From DATCLA01 sp036564195 (GTDB taxonomy: Bacteria > Bacillota > UBA4882 > UBA8346), in assembly GCA_036564195.1 (NCBI GenBank), contig DATCLA010000190.1, positions 1-42,093 of the forward strand: a stretch of DNA of 42,093 nt. The letters run 5' to 3'. A program made the translations under genes and the position numbers. Of this stretch, positions 24,726 through 32,998 are shown piece after piece (position 1 is the stretch's first letter; every line of letters begins with the position of its first letter). The notes under the pieces are model-generated. The model searched no databases. It was not told where the DNA came from and saw nothing but the letters and a program-made list of their open reading frames with translations.

Positions 24726-24870
24726 GAAGTTAAAAGGATTAAACAGCGTAATCATTTTTATTTGTGGTCATTGTCCTAATCAGGCTGCGGCAGCAGCATA
24801 CTATCGGAAAAACTAAGCTAATTCTCAGTAACCAAACAATCCTTTAAATATTCCCACCCCGTAAAAATAA

Positions 24871-24903
24871 AAAAACACTTTATGTCTAATATAAAGTGTT
24901 TTT
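24871..24903. terminator. bidirectional terminator between convergent barrel genes
   Basis: AAAAACACTTTAT pairs perfectly over 13 bp with ATAAAGTGTTTTT around a 7-nt loop. T runs follow on both strands (TTTTTTTATTTTTA on minus). It separates plus-strand paralogue 2 from minus-strand paralogue 3. Confidence 0.85.
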
Positions 24904-24907
24904 GATT

Positions 24908-24950
24908 AATTTGAGGCGCTTGTCCTCAGTGACAGCGCCTCAAATTTTTT
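24908..24950 (+). terminator. second strong terminator
   Basis: AATTTGAGGCGCT pairs with AGCGCCTCAAATT and runs into TTTTTT at 24945-24950 on the plus strand. With the hairpin just before it, this makes a double terminator for rightward transcription. Confidence 0.8.
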
Positions 24951-24963
24951 ACCTTGCTCTGAA

Positions 24964-25587
24964 TTAAAACCGGAAAAACGCTCCAGCGGTTACGCCTTTA
25001 TAAGTGGTATCGCCTGAATACAGATCGGATTCAAAACTTTCGCTAAAATAGCCAACCGATAAACCGAATTTGGAATTCAACAGGTAATTTAATTTCAGGT
25101 GAAACAGATACAGCGACTCAGGATCGCCATCGAATCCATACTGTTTCTCTTCGGGCATTAAACCAATGCCCAAACCGGTGTACAGCGAGAGCCGGTTGTC
25201 CAGTCTGATCCGCCCGTCAATCCCCACAAAAAAAGTGCTGATCTTGTAATCGCCCCAGTAATCCTCAGTACGTTGGTAATATCCTCCCGCCAGATCCAAC
25301 CGGACTTTTCGGTCTTGGTAGATCCGGTAGTCAGCCTTTAGTTTAAAGGCGGTAGAATCTTCATCACCGATTTCACCTGTAGATAATTCCCCGTTAAACT
25401 CTACCTTGTTATTTAAGGGAACAGTCAGTCCAAAGGTTAGTTGGCTAAGGTCTTCACTGCTTCTATCGAGCTCGGCGTCACCGCTTACTATGTTGATGGA
25501 AAAAGTATTAAGTGCCCCCCAAGCTGGGGATATGGCCATCAACATTAGTGTGGTTACCAATAATGGAATCATTATTCTTTTAACCAT
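24964..25587 (-). CDS. outer-membrane beta-barrel-like protein, paralogue 3
   Basis: A 207-residue family member with signal peptide MVKRIMIPLLVTTLMLMAI, probably cut after AWG or near GAL. Landmarks are DLSQLTFGLTVPLNNKV, YQDRKVRLDLAGGYY, FFVGIDGRIRLDN, FGLSVGYFSESF and the end GAFFRF. It is closest to paralogue 5 in the first third (both read DLSQLTFGLTVPL). AAAGGAGG precedes the ATG. It is the first of three similar minus-strand genes, but each has its own terminator, so they are separate units. Barrel function (pore, adhesin or structural protein) is unknown. Confidence 0.8.
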   Translation of the reverse strand: MVKRIMIPLLVTTLMLMAISPAWGALNTFSINIVSGDAELDRSSEDLSQLTFGLTVPLNNKVEFNGELSTGEIGDEDSTAFKLKADYRIYQDRKVRLDLAGGYYQRTEDYWGDYKISTFFVGIDGRIRLDNRLSLYTGLGIGLMPEEKQYGFDGDPESLYLFHLKLNYLLNSKFGLSVGYFSESFESDLYSGDTTYKGVTAGAFFRF

Positions 25588-25711
25588 TATTTACCTCCTT
25601 TGGGTTTACTAGTAAAATTATAACATATAACTGGTTCTTAAATCCAGTATAAATTGGGATAATTTGACAATAGGGAGTTTTTTGTAATTAGAAGCCAGAC
25701 CGCAGGCATCT

Positions 25712-25745
25712 AAAAAGCCCGAAGCATTATTACTTCGGGCTTTTT
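25712..25745. terminator. bidirectional terminator of paralogue 4
   Basis: AAAAAGCCCGAAG pairs with CTTCGGGCTTTTT, and outer arms GCAGGCA/TGCCTGC extend the stem. It lies 17 nt after the stop of the minus-strand gene and has T runs on both strands. Confidence 0.85.
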
Positions 25746-25761
25746 GGGTGCCTGCAGATTG

Positions 25762-26388
25762 TTAAAACTTAACGAAAGCGCCGATGGTAAATCCGGAATA
25801 AACGTCTTTTCCGGACTTATCCAAGTCAACGGTCTCCGACTGGTAGCCGATGGAGCCGCCAAACTTTGGGGTAAACAAGTAGTTAAATTTTAAGTTCCAA
25901 ATCGAGATGGAGTCAATATCATCTTCGTAAAGGTCGCTGTCCATATCAGGAGCTAAGCCGTAACTGAAATTAAAGTCAATTGAGGCTCTTGGGTCGATCT
26001 TTAGTTTGGAATCAAAACCAATGAGTAGGCTCCGGTAGGACCTCTCATAACCTAAATAATCCTCCTCTCGGTAATAATAACCGCCGGTCAGGTCCAGACG
26101 AAGCTTTCTATCGTTAATCAGGGCATAACCGCCTTTTAAGAGCAGGCTGGTAGTGTCCCAATCATCGCCATTATCTTCAATGGTACCGTTGGAGAAGCTG
26201 CCGGCGAATTTATATGTGTCACCCGGTACCTCCAGACCGATGGTAACTTGTGACAGGTCATCATCATAGAATCCCCGGTCAACTTCACCGTCGGTCATCA
26301 CATCAAAGTATGCCGTACCCGCCAGCGACATTGAAGCCAGGCTTAAAAGCAAACTCATTGTCAGGGCTAAGATTAAAATTCTTTTCAT
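25762..26388 (-). CDS. outer-membrane beta-barrel-like protein, paralogue 4
   Basis: A 208-residue family member with signal peptide MKRILILALTMSLLLSLA, ending MSLA before GTAYFDVMTDGE. Landmarks are DLSQVTIGLEVPGDT, GGYALINDRKLRLDLTGGYYYR, LLIGFDSKLKID, FGGSIGYQSETVDL and the end GAFVKF. It is nearest to paralogue 1 in layout. AAAGGAG lies about 10 nt before the ATG. It ends in Phe like the others, though with Val-Lys-Phe. It is flanked by terminators and monocistronic. Confidence 0.8.
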   Translation of the reverse strand: MKRILILALTMSLLLSLASMSLAGTAYFDVMTDGEVDRGFYDDDLSQVTIGLEVPGDTYKFAGSFSNGTIEDNGDDWDTTSLLLKGGYALINDRKLRLDLTGGYYYREEDYLGYERSYRSLLIGFDSKLKIDPRASIDFNFSYGLAPDMDSDLYEDDIDSISIWNLKFNYLFTPKFGGSIGYQSETVDLDKSGKDVYSGFTIGAFVKF

Positions 26389-26514
26389 AATATTTGACTC
26401 CTTTGTACTTTTTTTCTAAAACACTTATAGTATACTTAAAGCAACTTGGCAATTATACAACTAAAATGCAGTAAAATATTGGGAAAATTCCTAAGGCCCA
26501 AGGCGTAATCGAAG

Positions 26515-26548
26515 AAAGCCCCAAAACCTGGTTGCAGTTTGGGGCTTT
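26515..26548 (-). terminator. terminator of paralogue 5
   Basis: AAAGCCCCAAA pairs with TTTGGGGCTTT around a 12-nt loop, 17 nt after the stop. On the minus strand the stem is followed by CTTCG, so the T run is mainly the stem arm itself. Confidence 0.6.
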
Positions 26549-26564
26549 AGATTTTAAGCTATTC

Positions 26565-27230
26565 TTAAAACCGGTAAAATCCGCTAAGCGATAAACCGGT
26601 ATGGGAATTGCCGGGGGCAAGGCGTTCCGAGTTATAAGTTTCGGAAGTATAGCCTACGGTTAGACCCAACTGTTTATTGAGGAGATAATTGAACTTGAAA
26701 TTGAATAGGACCAGTGAATCCGGATTGCCTTTGCGATGCTGACCAGTGTAAAGGTCCAGCTTTTCATCGGGGAGCAGTCCAATGGCTAACCCTAAGTCAA
26801 TCCAGGCTTTCGGGTCAAGTAGCAAACGGCCATCTACTCCCACAAAAAGGCTGTTGATTTCATAATCGGAATAACTCCAGTCATGAGGGTACTCAAAACT
26901 GCGATGGTAGACGCCGCCGGTTAAGTCTAACTTGAATTTTCGGTCGGCTAAAATATTGTAGGCGCCTTTGATCCGGTAACTGAAAGTGTCGCCGTAAGCA
27001 CTGTAGCGTTCAATATCACCGCTGGCTAACTCTGCACCGATACTTACTTTTTTATCCAAGGGAACGGTCAGGCCGAAAGTTAACTGGCTCAGGTCATAAT
27101 CGGTGTTCCCGAGTTCGGTGTTTCCATTAAAGAAAGTATTAACGGAGAAGGTGTTGACAGCCAGGGTAGAGGAAGCCAGCATTAATAAGGAAATCATCGT
27201 TAATACCGGAATTATCAATTTTTTTCTCAT
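26565..27230 (-). CDS. outer-membrane beta-barrel-like protein, paralogue 5
   Basis: A 221-residue family member with signal peptide MRKKLIIPVLTMISLLMLA, cut near STLA before VNTFSVNTFF. Landmarks are YDLSQLTFGLTVPLDKKV, ILADRKFKLDLTGGVYHR, LFVGVDGRLLLD, LGLTVGYTSETY and the end SGFYRF. It is the copy closest to the upstream remnant at 22.55 kb (YDLSQ block and TVGYTSETY block), so that remnant probably derives from a duplicate of this gene. AGGAGG precedes the ATG, and an extended -10 promoter lies about 40 nt upstream. Confidence 0.8.
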   Translation of the reverse strand: MRKKLIIPVLTMISLLMLASSTLAVNTFSVNTFFNGNTELGNTDYDLSQLTFGLTVPLDKKVSIGAELASGDIERYSAYGDTFSYRIKGAYNILADRKFKLDLTGGVYHRSFEYPHDWSYSDYEINSLFVGVDGRLLLDPKAWIDLGLAIGLLPDEKLDLYTGQHRKGNPDSLVLFNFKFNYLLNKQLGLTVGYTSETYNSERLAPGNSHTGLSLSGFYRF

Positions 27231-27269
27231 CTAAAATCCTCCTATGCAGAATTATTGGAAACTAGGATG

Positions 27270-27298
27270 ATTTTAGCATAGGATATATTGAAAGAGAA
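27270..27298 (-). promoter_or_regulatory. extended -10 promoter of paralogue 5
   Basis: On the minus strand TATGC then TAAAAT, a TGn extended -10, with only a weak -35 (TTCTCT) 17 nt upstream. The stretch around the -10 is nearly the same as in the tRNA-Leu promoter (TATGCTAAAATCATnCT in both). Confidence 0.5.
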
Positions 27299-27422
27299 CC
27301 GGGAATAGCAGGGATCCGTTTTGATCTGTCATCTTAAAACCAACGGCTTAATCTTGGATGTGCAGAAGAGTTTTCTAAGTAATGCCGGATCTTTTAAGTT
27401 TCCGGTTTCGTTATATTCCGGC

Positions 27423-28025
27423 TTATTTTTCGGCTACGGTAACCGGTAACTCTTTACAGAGTGCTTCGAAAAGGGGACGATTGGACTCTGGAATAGTAAA
27501 GGTAGTAGTGACGGTGGCGGCGTATTGGGAGTCAGCGGCAGTAGCGTTGATTTGCTTCATCCGGTAGAGGACTAGGGAATGGTCGGCATAGCTATAGGTC
27601 AAACTGACGCTAAATTGGGGGACACGCCACACTGAACCGGCGGTTGTCAAGACAGCGGTGGCCGTTTGGCTATAGGCTTCGATTAGGCCCCGCACCCCCA
27701 GCTTTTTGCCGCCAAAGTAACGGGTAACTACAACTACTGTATTAGTGAGATTCAGCCGCTGGATTGCCCCAAGAATGGGCTTACCTGCCGTACCGCTGGG
27801 TTCACCGTGGTCGTTAAAGTATTCCAGGGGATGTTTCCCAGTCCCGACTCGGTAAGCATAACAATTATGATTAGCTTGGGCGTGTCGGGCCCGGATTTGA
27901 TTGATGAAATCTTTCGCTGCCGCCTCGGTGGCAACTTCCAGGCAATGCCCGATGAAACGGGAACGTTCGATAGTAATATCGCTGGTTGCAGCTTGAGAAA
28001 CGGTTAAATAAGCTTCTTTATTCAT
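27423..28025 (-). CDS. YigZ/IMPACT family protein (UPF0029)
   Basis: A 200-residue cytoplasmic protein of the YigZ/IMPACT family, whose bacterial role is unclear; it is proposed to act near translation or stress control. Landmarks are SRFIGHCLEV, NHNCYAYR, FNDHGEPSGTAGKPIL and VVVTRYFGGKKLGVRGLIEAYS, the core family signature. The C-terminal half has the second alpha/beta domain with YSYADHSLV. The ATG used here gives the usual N-terminus MNKEAYLTV. An in-frame ATG 19 codons earlier overlaps the stop of the previous gene (TAATG) and would add a non-homologous extension. Neither start has a clear ribosome binding site, but TATACT lies about 8 nt upstream, so the mRNA may be nearly leaderless. 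Confidence 0.88.
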   Translation of the reverse strand: MNKEAYLTVSQAATSDITIERSRFIGHCLEVATEAAAKDFINQIRARHAQANHNCYAYRVGTGKHPLEYFNDHGEPSGTAGKPILGAIQRLNLTNTVVVVTRYFGGKKLGVRGLIEAYSQTATAVLTTAGSVWRVPQFSVSLTYSYADHSLVLYRMKQINATAADSQYAATVTTTFTIPESNRPLFEALCKELPVTVAEK

Positions 28026-28081
28026 GGTAATAGTATAACAAAACTGGCGTAAAACAGGAAGAATGATGCAATATTTTTTCA

Positions 28082-28606
28082 TTATGATTGGGACGGTCGA
28101 ATGATTCCAAAGGCATCAATCCGAAGGACCCGTTTAAACAAACCTTTCAGGCGAAAAGTACCGGTTACCCAGATTTTGGCACCTTTTTGCTTAATTGAAT
28201 CAGCAACCAAAGGTCCATCCAACGCAATTTTTCTTCCTTGGTCGGTGATCAGATACAGATCATGGTTGACAGTTAGGGTTCCAATCCAGGGTTTAACCCC
28301 TTTGTCGACAGTCAGGACCTGATATTCCCGAACATCCAGGATAGTTAAGTTGTAAAAAGGATCGGTGCCGATTATGGTGCCCGCTACTTTGACAGTAGCG
28401 CCACGTAAGTTTTTTAATTCCGGGTACATTGCTCCGGCAATCAGATAAGTCTTGGGTTCGGCGGTGTGCAAGACTGTCTTGATAAACGGCTGGTGGCCGA
28501 CATGTGCTACTCTTCCGGTTAAATACAGGGTATTGGAAGCAGCCAGGCCAGGGAGAGTTAAGGCTGGCATGATTAGAAAAAATAAGATAAACACGGTTTT
28601 ATGCAT
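28082..28606 (-). CDS. secreted protein of unknown function, tandem paralogue B
   Basis: A 174-residue exported protein that I do not recognise. The signal peptide is MHKTVFILFFLIM, ending near GLAA. The rest looks like two small beta-barrel (OB-like) units: LYLTGRVAHVGHQPFIKTVL, LKNLRGATVKVAG, GTDPFYNL, LTVDKG, PWIGTL, then LYLITDQGRKIALDGPL and GAKIWVTGTF. It is clearly paralogous to the protein encoded at 28762-29322, with the same motif order and length. The ATG is chosen because GAGGG lies 8 nt before it; an in-frame TTG overlaps that site. A terminator separates it from the paralogue, so it has its own promoter. Confidence 0.75.
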   Translation of the reverse strand: MHKTVFILFFLIMPALTLPGLAASNTLYLTGRVAHVGHQPFIKTVLHTAEPKTYLIAGAMYPELKNLRGATVKVAGTIIGTDPFYNLTILDVREYQVLTVDKGVKPWIGTLTVNHDLYLITDQGRKIALDGPLVADSIKQKGAKIWVTGTFRLKGLFKRVLRIDAFGIIRPSQS

Positions 28607-28697
28607 GTGGTTAACCCTCAAATTGTGATAGTAATATGGTAGATATACTTTTTATTTAAATTGATCTTTAAGTTTATTAACAGATCGGCTAAGGGAA

Positions 28698-28741
28698 AAC
28701 ACCTTTGGTAGTTTTAGGGTCAAGGGCCAATCAAAGGTGTT
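28698..28741 (-). terminator. terminator after paralogue A
   Basis: AACACCTTTG pairs perfectly with CAAAGGTGTT. On the minus strand the stem runs into TTTTCCC. It ends the transcript of the metallopeptidase and paralogue A genes. Confidence 0.65.
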
Positions 28742-28761
28742 GGTTTTGGCAAATGGATTCG

Positions 28762-29322
28762 TTATTTTAGGGGGTTATTATTTTTATTTAGGCGTATTAT
28801 ACCAAACGCCGTAGGATTAACAAATGTTTTCTTCCAAAAGAAAAATCCTGATGAATGCTTAGGGCCGGTTAACCATAGTTTGGAGCCTCTATATTTTGAT
28901 AAGATTGAGACAAGGGGCCCTTTTAAAAAGATTTGCTTACCGTCTTCAGTTTGAAGATAAAGAGGATTATGACCGGATAAAATGCCGACCCAGGGAGTTC
29001 TGGCGTTTGCGCCTTCACCAACGGTTAGCAGTTTGTACTCGGTAACTTCAAAGATGGGAAGTTGATTACGAATATCGGTCCCATTTAATCTCCCTTTAAC
29101 TTTAACAGTAGTACCTTGTAAATTTTTCAGTTCAGTTTCAAAAGGGCCGGAAATGACGTAGCGTTGCGACTGGGAGGTATACAGGGCTGTCTTAACAAAA
29201 GGCGAAGAGCCGATCGCATTAATGGTACCGATTAGTTGCAACTGACTACTAAAGCAAAAAAGCGGAATAACAAAGGTAACAAAGGCTAATTTAGTTCCTT
29301 GGGAGATTATGCGGCTAAACAT
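28762..29322 (-). CDS. secreted or anchored protein of unknown function, tandem paralogue A
   Basis: A 186-residue protein with a hydrophobic N-terminus (about residues 10-27). A Cys follows as PLFC, but it is not a proper lipobox. Aligned with paralogue B it shows LIGTINAIGSSPFVKTALYT, LKNLQGTTVKVKG, GTDIRNQLPIFEVTEYKLLTV, PWVGIL, LYLQTEDGKQIFLKGPL and GSKLWLTG, followed by a Lys/Asn-rich tail. Two repeated beta units of OB type are suggested. Its ribosome binding site (GAGGT) overlaps the stop of the metallopeptidase gene, so the two are translated together and may act together at the cell surface (inference). Confidence 0.75.
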   Translation of the reverse strand: MFSRIISQGTKLAFVTFVIPLFCFSSQLQLIGTINAIGSSPFVKTALYTSQSQRYVISGPFETELKNLQGTTVKVKGRLNGTDIRNQLPIFEVTEYKLLTVGEGANARTPWVGILSGHNPLYLQTEDGKQIFLKGPLVSILSKYRGSKLWLTGPKHSSGFFFWKKTFVNPTAFGIIRLNKNNNPLK

Positions 29323-29327
29323 CGGAT

Positions 29328-31184
29328 TTACCTCACTTTAATTAAATTGACTGTTTGCTTCGTTAGGCTAAATCTAATCCCATTAACCGGTAACATGATT
29401 AGACGTAATTTTAATTGGGGATCACCTTCCATACTAACATTAATTTGACTACTACCGGATAGATTGGAGAGCTTGATAAAGGCTCCGGCCGAATCCGGTA
29501 TGATTAATTGAACACCGGTATTTTTGGTGTTCATTGCATACTTAGGGTCAGAAAGTTCAAGGGTTTTATAATATAGGCAGTCATTATTAAACTGAATATC
29601 GTCACTATGATATCCGATTCGATCGAGAATAACAGCGGTTAACCAATCCCGAATCAGCTCATCCAGAGACGTGGCAGTTACTGATTTCAACATTTCAACT
29701 CCGGTATAGGGAGATTGAATTAAAGTTTTGAGTGAATTTTCGCCATAACGATCTGCAAAGTAACGCATAAACATATAAGCTGGAGGATAATCGTAGAAAG
29801 AATCTCCCCAAGTACAAAGGGAGTTGTTCGCGGTATCATATAGATAGGGATTAATTCGTTGCATGTCAAGTCCGTTAAAATGCCTACCCGGACCAGCGAC
29901 TGCGATATCTTCGGCAACCATGGCAAGGCCTTCGTTAATCCAGGTTTCGGATCCGAAAATATCTGCACTAGGGATGTGATAGCGATTATTAAAATAAATT
30001 AAATGAGTAAACTCATGAGCCAATGTTCCTTTAATTAAATTAAGCCATTCGGAATCATCCCAACCGGGTGGTTTATAGGTGGAAATGAAGATCATTTCTT
30101 TTTCATTAGAAATTTTGTTTAACTCATCATTTTTATGTTCATGAGTACTATCAAAATATCCTGATATAAATAACCCATTGCTATCATTATCCAATTCGGT
30201 TAATAAAATATAAATTGTCCGGTTTGAATCAATGTCAATTTTGTCCGGTGAGCCGAAATAGGAAGTTAATATTTCATAGTAGCCATCGAACGCTTTTCCT
30301 AATTCGTTAATGTATTCTGAGTTGAGATGTGTACCCTGTGCATTAATATCTTTATAAATAACACAGCGGCTTTTGGAATTGAAACTGCTAGGATATACTT
30401 TAACAGCCTCAACACTCTTCCAGCCGTAGTTATAATACTTATTAAAAGATAATGAAGCAGGTCCGTCTTTGAAACTATTTTCTTGGCTATTTTTTAGTAT
30501 ATTATTAGTAGTGCGAAGTTTTCCTGCTGATCTTAAAACTTGAAGAAGTTGACTTTGGCGTTTACGAATGGCAGCCATAAGATCTTTTTGAGGCTCTTTT
30601 TGTGAAGTTTCACGCATCGATAAATTGTAGGTTGCTGAGCTTATTACATCAGTAGTTATAGTTAGCCGGGTTGTAAAATTACTATTGGCAAGTGCGGTGT
30701 TATAGGGAATTGCAACCAATGTTTCTACTTCTTTATTAGCGGCAATAATAATTTCGCCTTTTCCGTTAGTTAGGGCAACATCTTGGATTATGGAAGGAGG
30801 AATGCCCGAACCAGCGAAACCGGTTTGAAGTTCAATATTGTAGGGGAATTTATAGCTACCGGAGCTTAATCCCATTGATAAATATGTTTTTGTAAGGTAA
30901 TTCTCTTTGGAAAAAGAGATGTCATAACTCTGGGCTGTAACAATAAATTGGCTGGTGGTAAAATTACCGTTTTGATCTGAAACTGCTGTAGCCATAATTC
31001 CTTCCCTAGAATTACTGACACTAATTCTTACACCGGAAATAGGTGTATGAACTGTTCCATCAATAACAGTACCGGAGATTGTGGAAGATTGATACGATAA
31101 AGTTGAACTGTTATTTCCACTTCTCCCGCCACATCCTGAAACAATAATAATAATGATCATTATGAGCAAAAATCTGTTATGCAT
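29328..31184 (-). CDS. zinc metallopeptidase lipoprotein, M30 (hyicolysin)-like
   Basis: A 618-residue lipoprotein. The signal peptide ends in VSGC, so C18 is the lipidated residue. Residues about 35-120 form a carboxypeptidase-regulatory-like beta-sandwich (ISGTVIDGTVHTPISGVRI). The peptidase core has LAHEFTHLIYF with zinc ligands H390 and H394 and catalytic E391, and WINEGLAMVAED a short distance later supplies the third ligand Glu, as in M30/gluzincins. The C-terminus carries a beta domain. It is anchored to a membrane surface and may process surface or outer-membrane proteins or degrade external protein (inference). Its DNA is visibly richer in A and T than the flanking genes, which could mean recent acquisition. 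Confidence 0.83.
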   Translation of the reverse strand: MHNRFLLIMIIIIIVSGCGGRSGNNSSTLSYQSSTISGTVIDGTVHTPISGVRISVSNSREGIMATAVSDQNGNFTTSQFIVTAQSYDISFSKENYLTKTYLSMGLSSGSYKFPYNIELQTGFAGSGIPPSIIQDVALTNGKGEIIIAANKEVETLVAIPYNTALANSNFTTRLTITTDVISSATYNLSMRETSQKEPQKDLMAAIRKRQSQLLQVLRSAGKLRTTNNILKNSQENSFKDGPASLSFNKYYNYGWKSVEAVKVYPSSFNSKSRCVIYKDINAQGTHLNSEYINELGKAFDGYYEILTSYFGSPDKIDIDSNRTIYILLTELDNDSNGLFISGYFDSTHEHKNDELNKISNEKEMIFISTYKPPGWDDSEWLNLIKGTLAHEFTHLIYFNNRYHIPSADIFGSETWINEGLAMVAEDIAVAGPGRHFNGLDMQRINPYLYDTANNSLCTWGDSFYDYPPAYMFMRYFADRYGENSLKTLIQSPYTGVEMLKSVTATSLDELIRDWLTAVILDRIGYHSDDIQFNNDCLYYKTLELSDPKYAMNTKNTGVQLIIPDSAGAFIKLSNLSGSSQINVSMEGDPQLKLRLIMLPVNGIRFSLTKQTVNLIKVR

Positions 31185-31586
31185 TAGATCACTCCGTAAT
31201 GGTATTACTATACTTTACAAAATTCGTAATTAAAGTTTTAAATCCTTCCAAAAAATATAATAAATGTAAAAAATATAATAATACAACAAACCATTGCTTT
31301 TGCCTCTCTTACTCTTCTTTGGAGGAGCGGAAGCCTGTAACTGAAGTGTAATACCAACAATCCGAAAACTAAGGAATGATTAGGTTTAAAATATTAAATA
31401 TCTTCTTAATTAACTTGGGCAAGTTTTTCCGAGTAACTCATGGTTTTAAAGGATCTCCCCGCCCGGTGTGGAATACTACGGGGAATAATAAATTGAAAAA
31501 ATCATTCCAAGCCGGTTTAGCGAAGACCGCCTTGAAAATCTTCCATTAACGCCAATCATATCTAAGGTAAAAATATAAAGGAATCG
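31185..31586. other. AT-rich divergent intergenic region with a short direct repeat
   Basis: No gene is visible in these 402 nt between divergent genes. AAAAAATATAATAA occurs twice, at 31250-31263 and 31268-31281, 18 nt apart, and would place TATAAT-like boxes in phase. CCCCG and CGGGG near 31457-31485 could form a small hairpin. GGAGTGA before the metallopeptidase start and AAAGGA before the flavoprotein start are their ribosome binding sites. Confidence 0.4.
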
Positions 31587-32987
31587 ATGGTGAAGGGGAT
31601 GACAGAACAGTTTGACGTGATTATCGTTGGGGGTGGCCCGGCAGGAATCTTTGCCGCTTTGGAGTTGGTGAATCACGGGTATACCAGGCTGTTAATTTTA
31701 GAAAAGGGGCGCTCCATGGCGGAACGCACCTGTATTTCCAAGGAGAAACAGATTGGCTGCGCCAAATGTGTCCCCTGTGGTATTGTTTGCGGCTGGGGCG
31801 GGGCCGGGGCCTTCAGCGACGGGAAACTAACCCTCTCCGCCGCTGTGGGCGGGTTTCTCGACGAGTATGTACCTAAAGAAGAATTGCATAAGTTAATCCG
31901 TAAAGTTGACGATACCTATTTGCGGTTTGGTGCTCCTAGCGAAGTTTATGGCGCTGATGAAGAGACTATAGCCCGCATCGAAAAACAGGCAATCCTTGCC
32001 GACCTGCGGTTTATTCCTTCCCGGATTCGTCATTTGGGAACGGGCCGTTCCCAAACAGTCTTGCAGGCAATGAAAGACTTTCTAGAGCAACAGGGAGTAG
32101 CGATCCAGCTTGAAACCGAGGTTACGGAAATCCTGGTCCAGGGGGGGATCGCCCGAGGCGTTCGGACAAAAGCGGGGACCGAATATTACGGTAAAAACGT
32201 AATCGTCGGTCCCGGCCGGGAAGGATCCAAATGGTTGGTTAAGGAAGGGCAACGCTTAAAGTTACAGGCTACGGTTAATCCGGTGGATATCGGCATCAGG
32301 GTGGAATTGAACGCCGCAGTTTTAGAGGAATTAACCCAGGTTATCTTTGAAAGCAAGTTTATCTACTATTCTAAAACCTTTGAAGACCGGGTGCGTACCT
32401 TCTGCATGTGCCCTCACGGCGAGGTAGTAATGGAGAACAATGACGGCCTGATCACAGTTAACGGTCACAGCCATGCGGAGCGCAAGACGCCGAATACCAA
32501 CTTTGCCTTACTGGTCAGCAAGGCATTTACCCATCCCTTTAAAGAGCCGATTGCTTACGGACGCTATGTGGCGGGACTGGCTAATCTGTTAGGTGGGGGA
32601 GTGATTGTACAACGCTTGGGTGATCTCCAAAACGGCCGCCGCTCGACGCGGGAGCGGCTGGCGAAAGGCCTGGTCAGGCCAACCCTGGAAGAAGCGACTC
32701 CGGGGGATTTAAGCCTGGTATTGCCTTACCGGCATTTGACCGCGCTGATGGAGATGCTGGAGGCGTTGGACCAGATTGCACCGGGGGTGAACTCCCGCAA
32801 TACTTTGTTATATGGAGTGGAAGTAAAGTTCTACTCCTCCCGGCTGGAACTTAACAACAGTCTGGAGACGAAGATTCATAACCTGTATGCGGTGGGTGAC
32901 GGTGCCGGAGTTACCCGCGGACTGATGCAAGCCTCAATTTCGGGGATTCTGGCGGCACGGGATATTGCTAAAAAGATTAACGGATAG
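31587..32987 (+). CDS. FAD-dependent dehydrogenase, COG2509 family
   Basis: A 466-residue cytoplasmic flavoprotein. The FAD-binding Rossmann motif is VIIVGGGPAG (G15-G20), followed by ILEKG. The family-specific segment GWGGAGAFSDGKLTLS and a conserved cysteine cluster before it (CAKCVPCGIVC) identify the COG2509 group of uncharacterised dehydrogenases. The C-terminal FAD motif NLYAVGDGAGVTRGLMQASISG is intact. The reaction is unknown. The cysteines might ligate metal or form redox disulphides. The start is ambiguous between the ATG used here and the next codon, GTG; AAAGGA is close. The rRNA methyltransferase gene begins 11 nt after the stop. Confidence 0.88.
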   Translation: MVKGMTEQFDVIIVGGGPAGIFAALELVNHGYTRLLILEKGRSMAERTCISKEKQIGCAKCVPCGIVCGWGGAGAFSDGKLTLSAAVGGFLDEYVPKEELHKLIRKVDDTYLRFGAPSEVYGADEETIARIEKQAILADLRFIPSRIRHLGTGRSQTVLQAMKDFLEQQGVAIQLETEVTEILVQGGIARGVRTKAGTEYYGKNVIVGPGREGSKWLVKEGQRLKLQATVNPVDIGIRVELNAAVLEELTQVIFESKFIYYSKTFEDRVRTFCMCPHGEVVMENNDGLITVNGHSHAERKTPNTNFALLVSKAFTHPFKEPIAYGRYVAGLANLLGGGVIVQRLGDLQNGRRSTRERLAKGLVRPTLEEATPGDLSLVLPYRHLTALMEMLEALDQIAPGVNSRNTLLYGVEVKFYSSRLELNNSLETKIHNLYAVGDGAGVTRGLMQASISGILAARDIAKKING

Positions 32988-32998
32988 GTAGGACAAGT

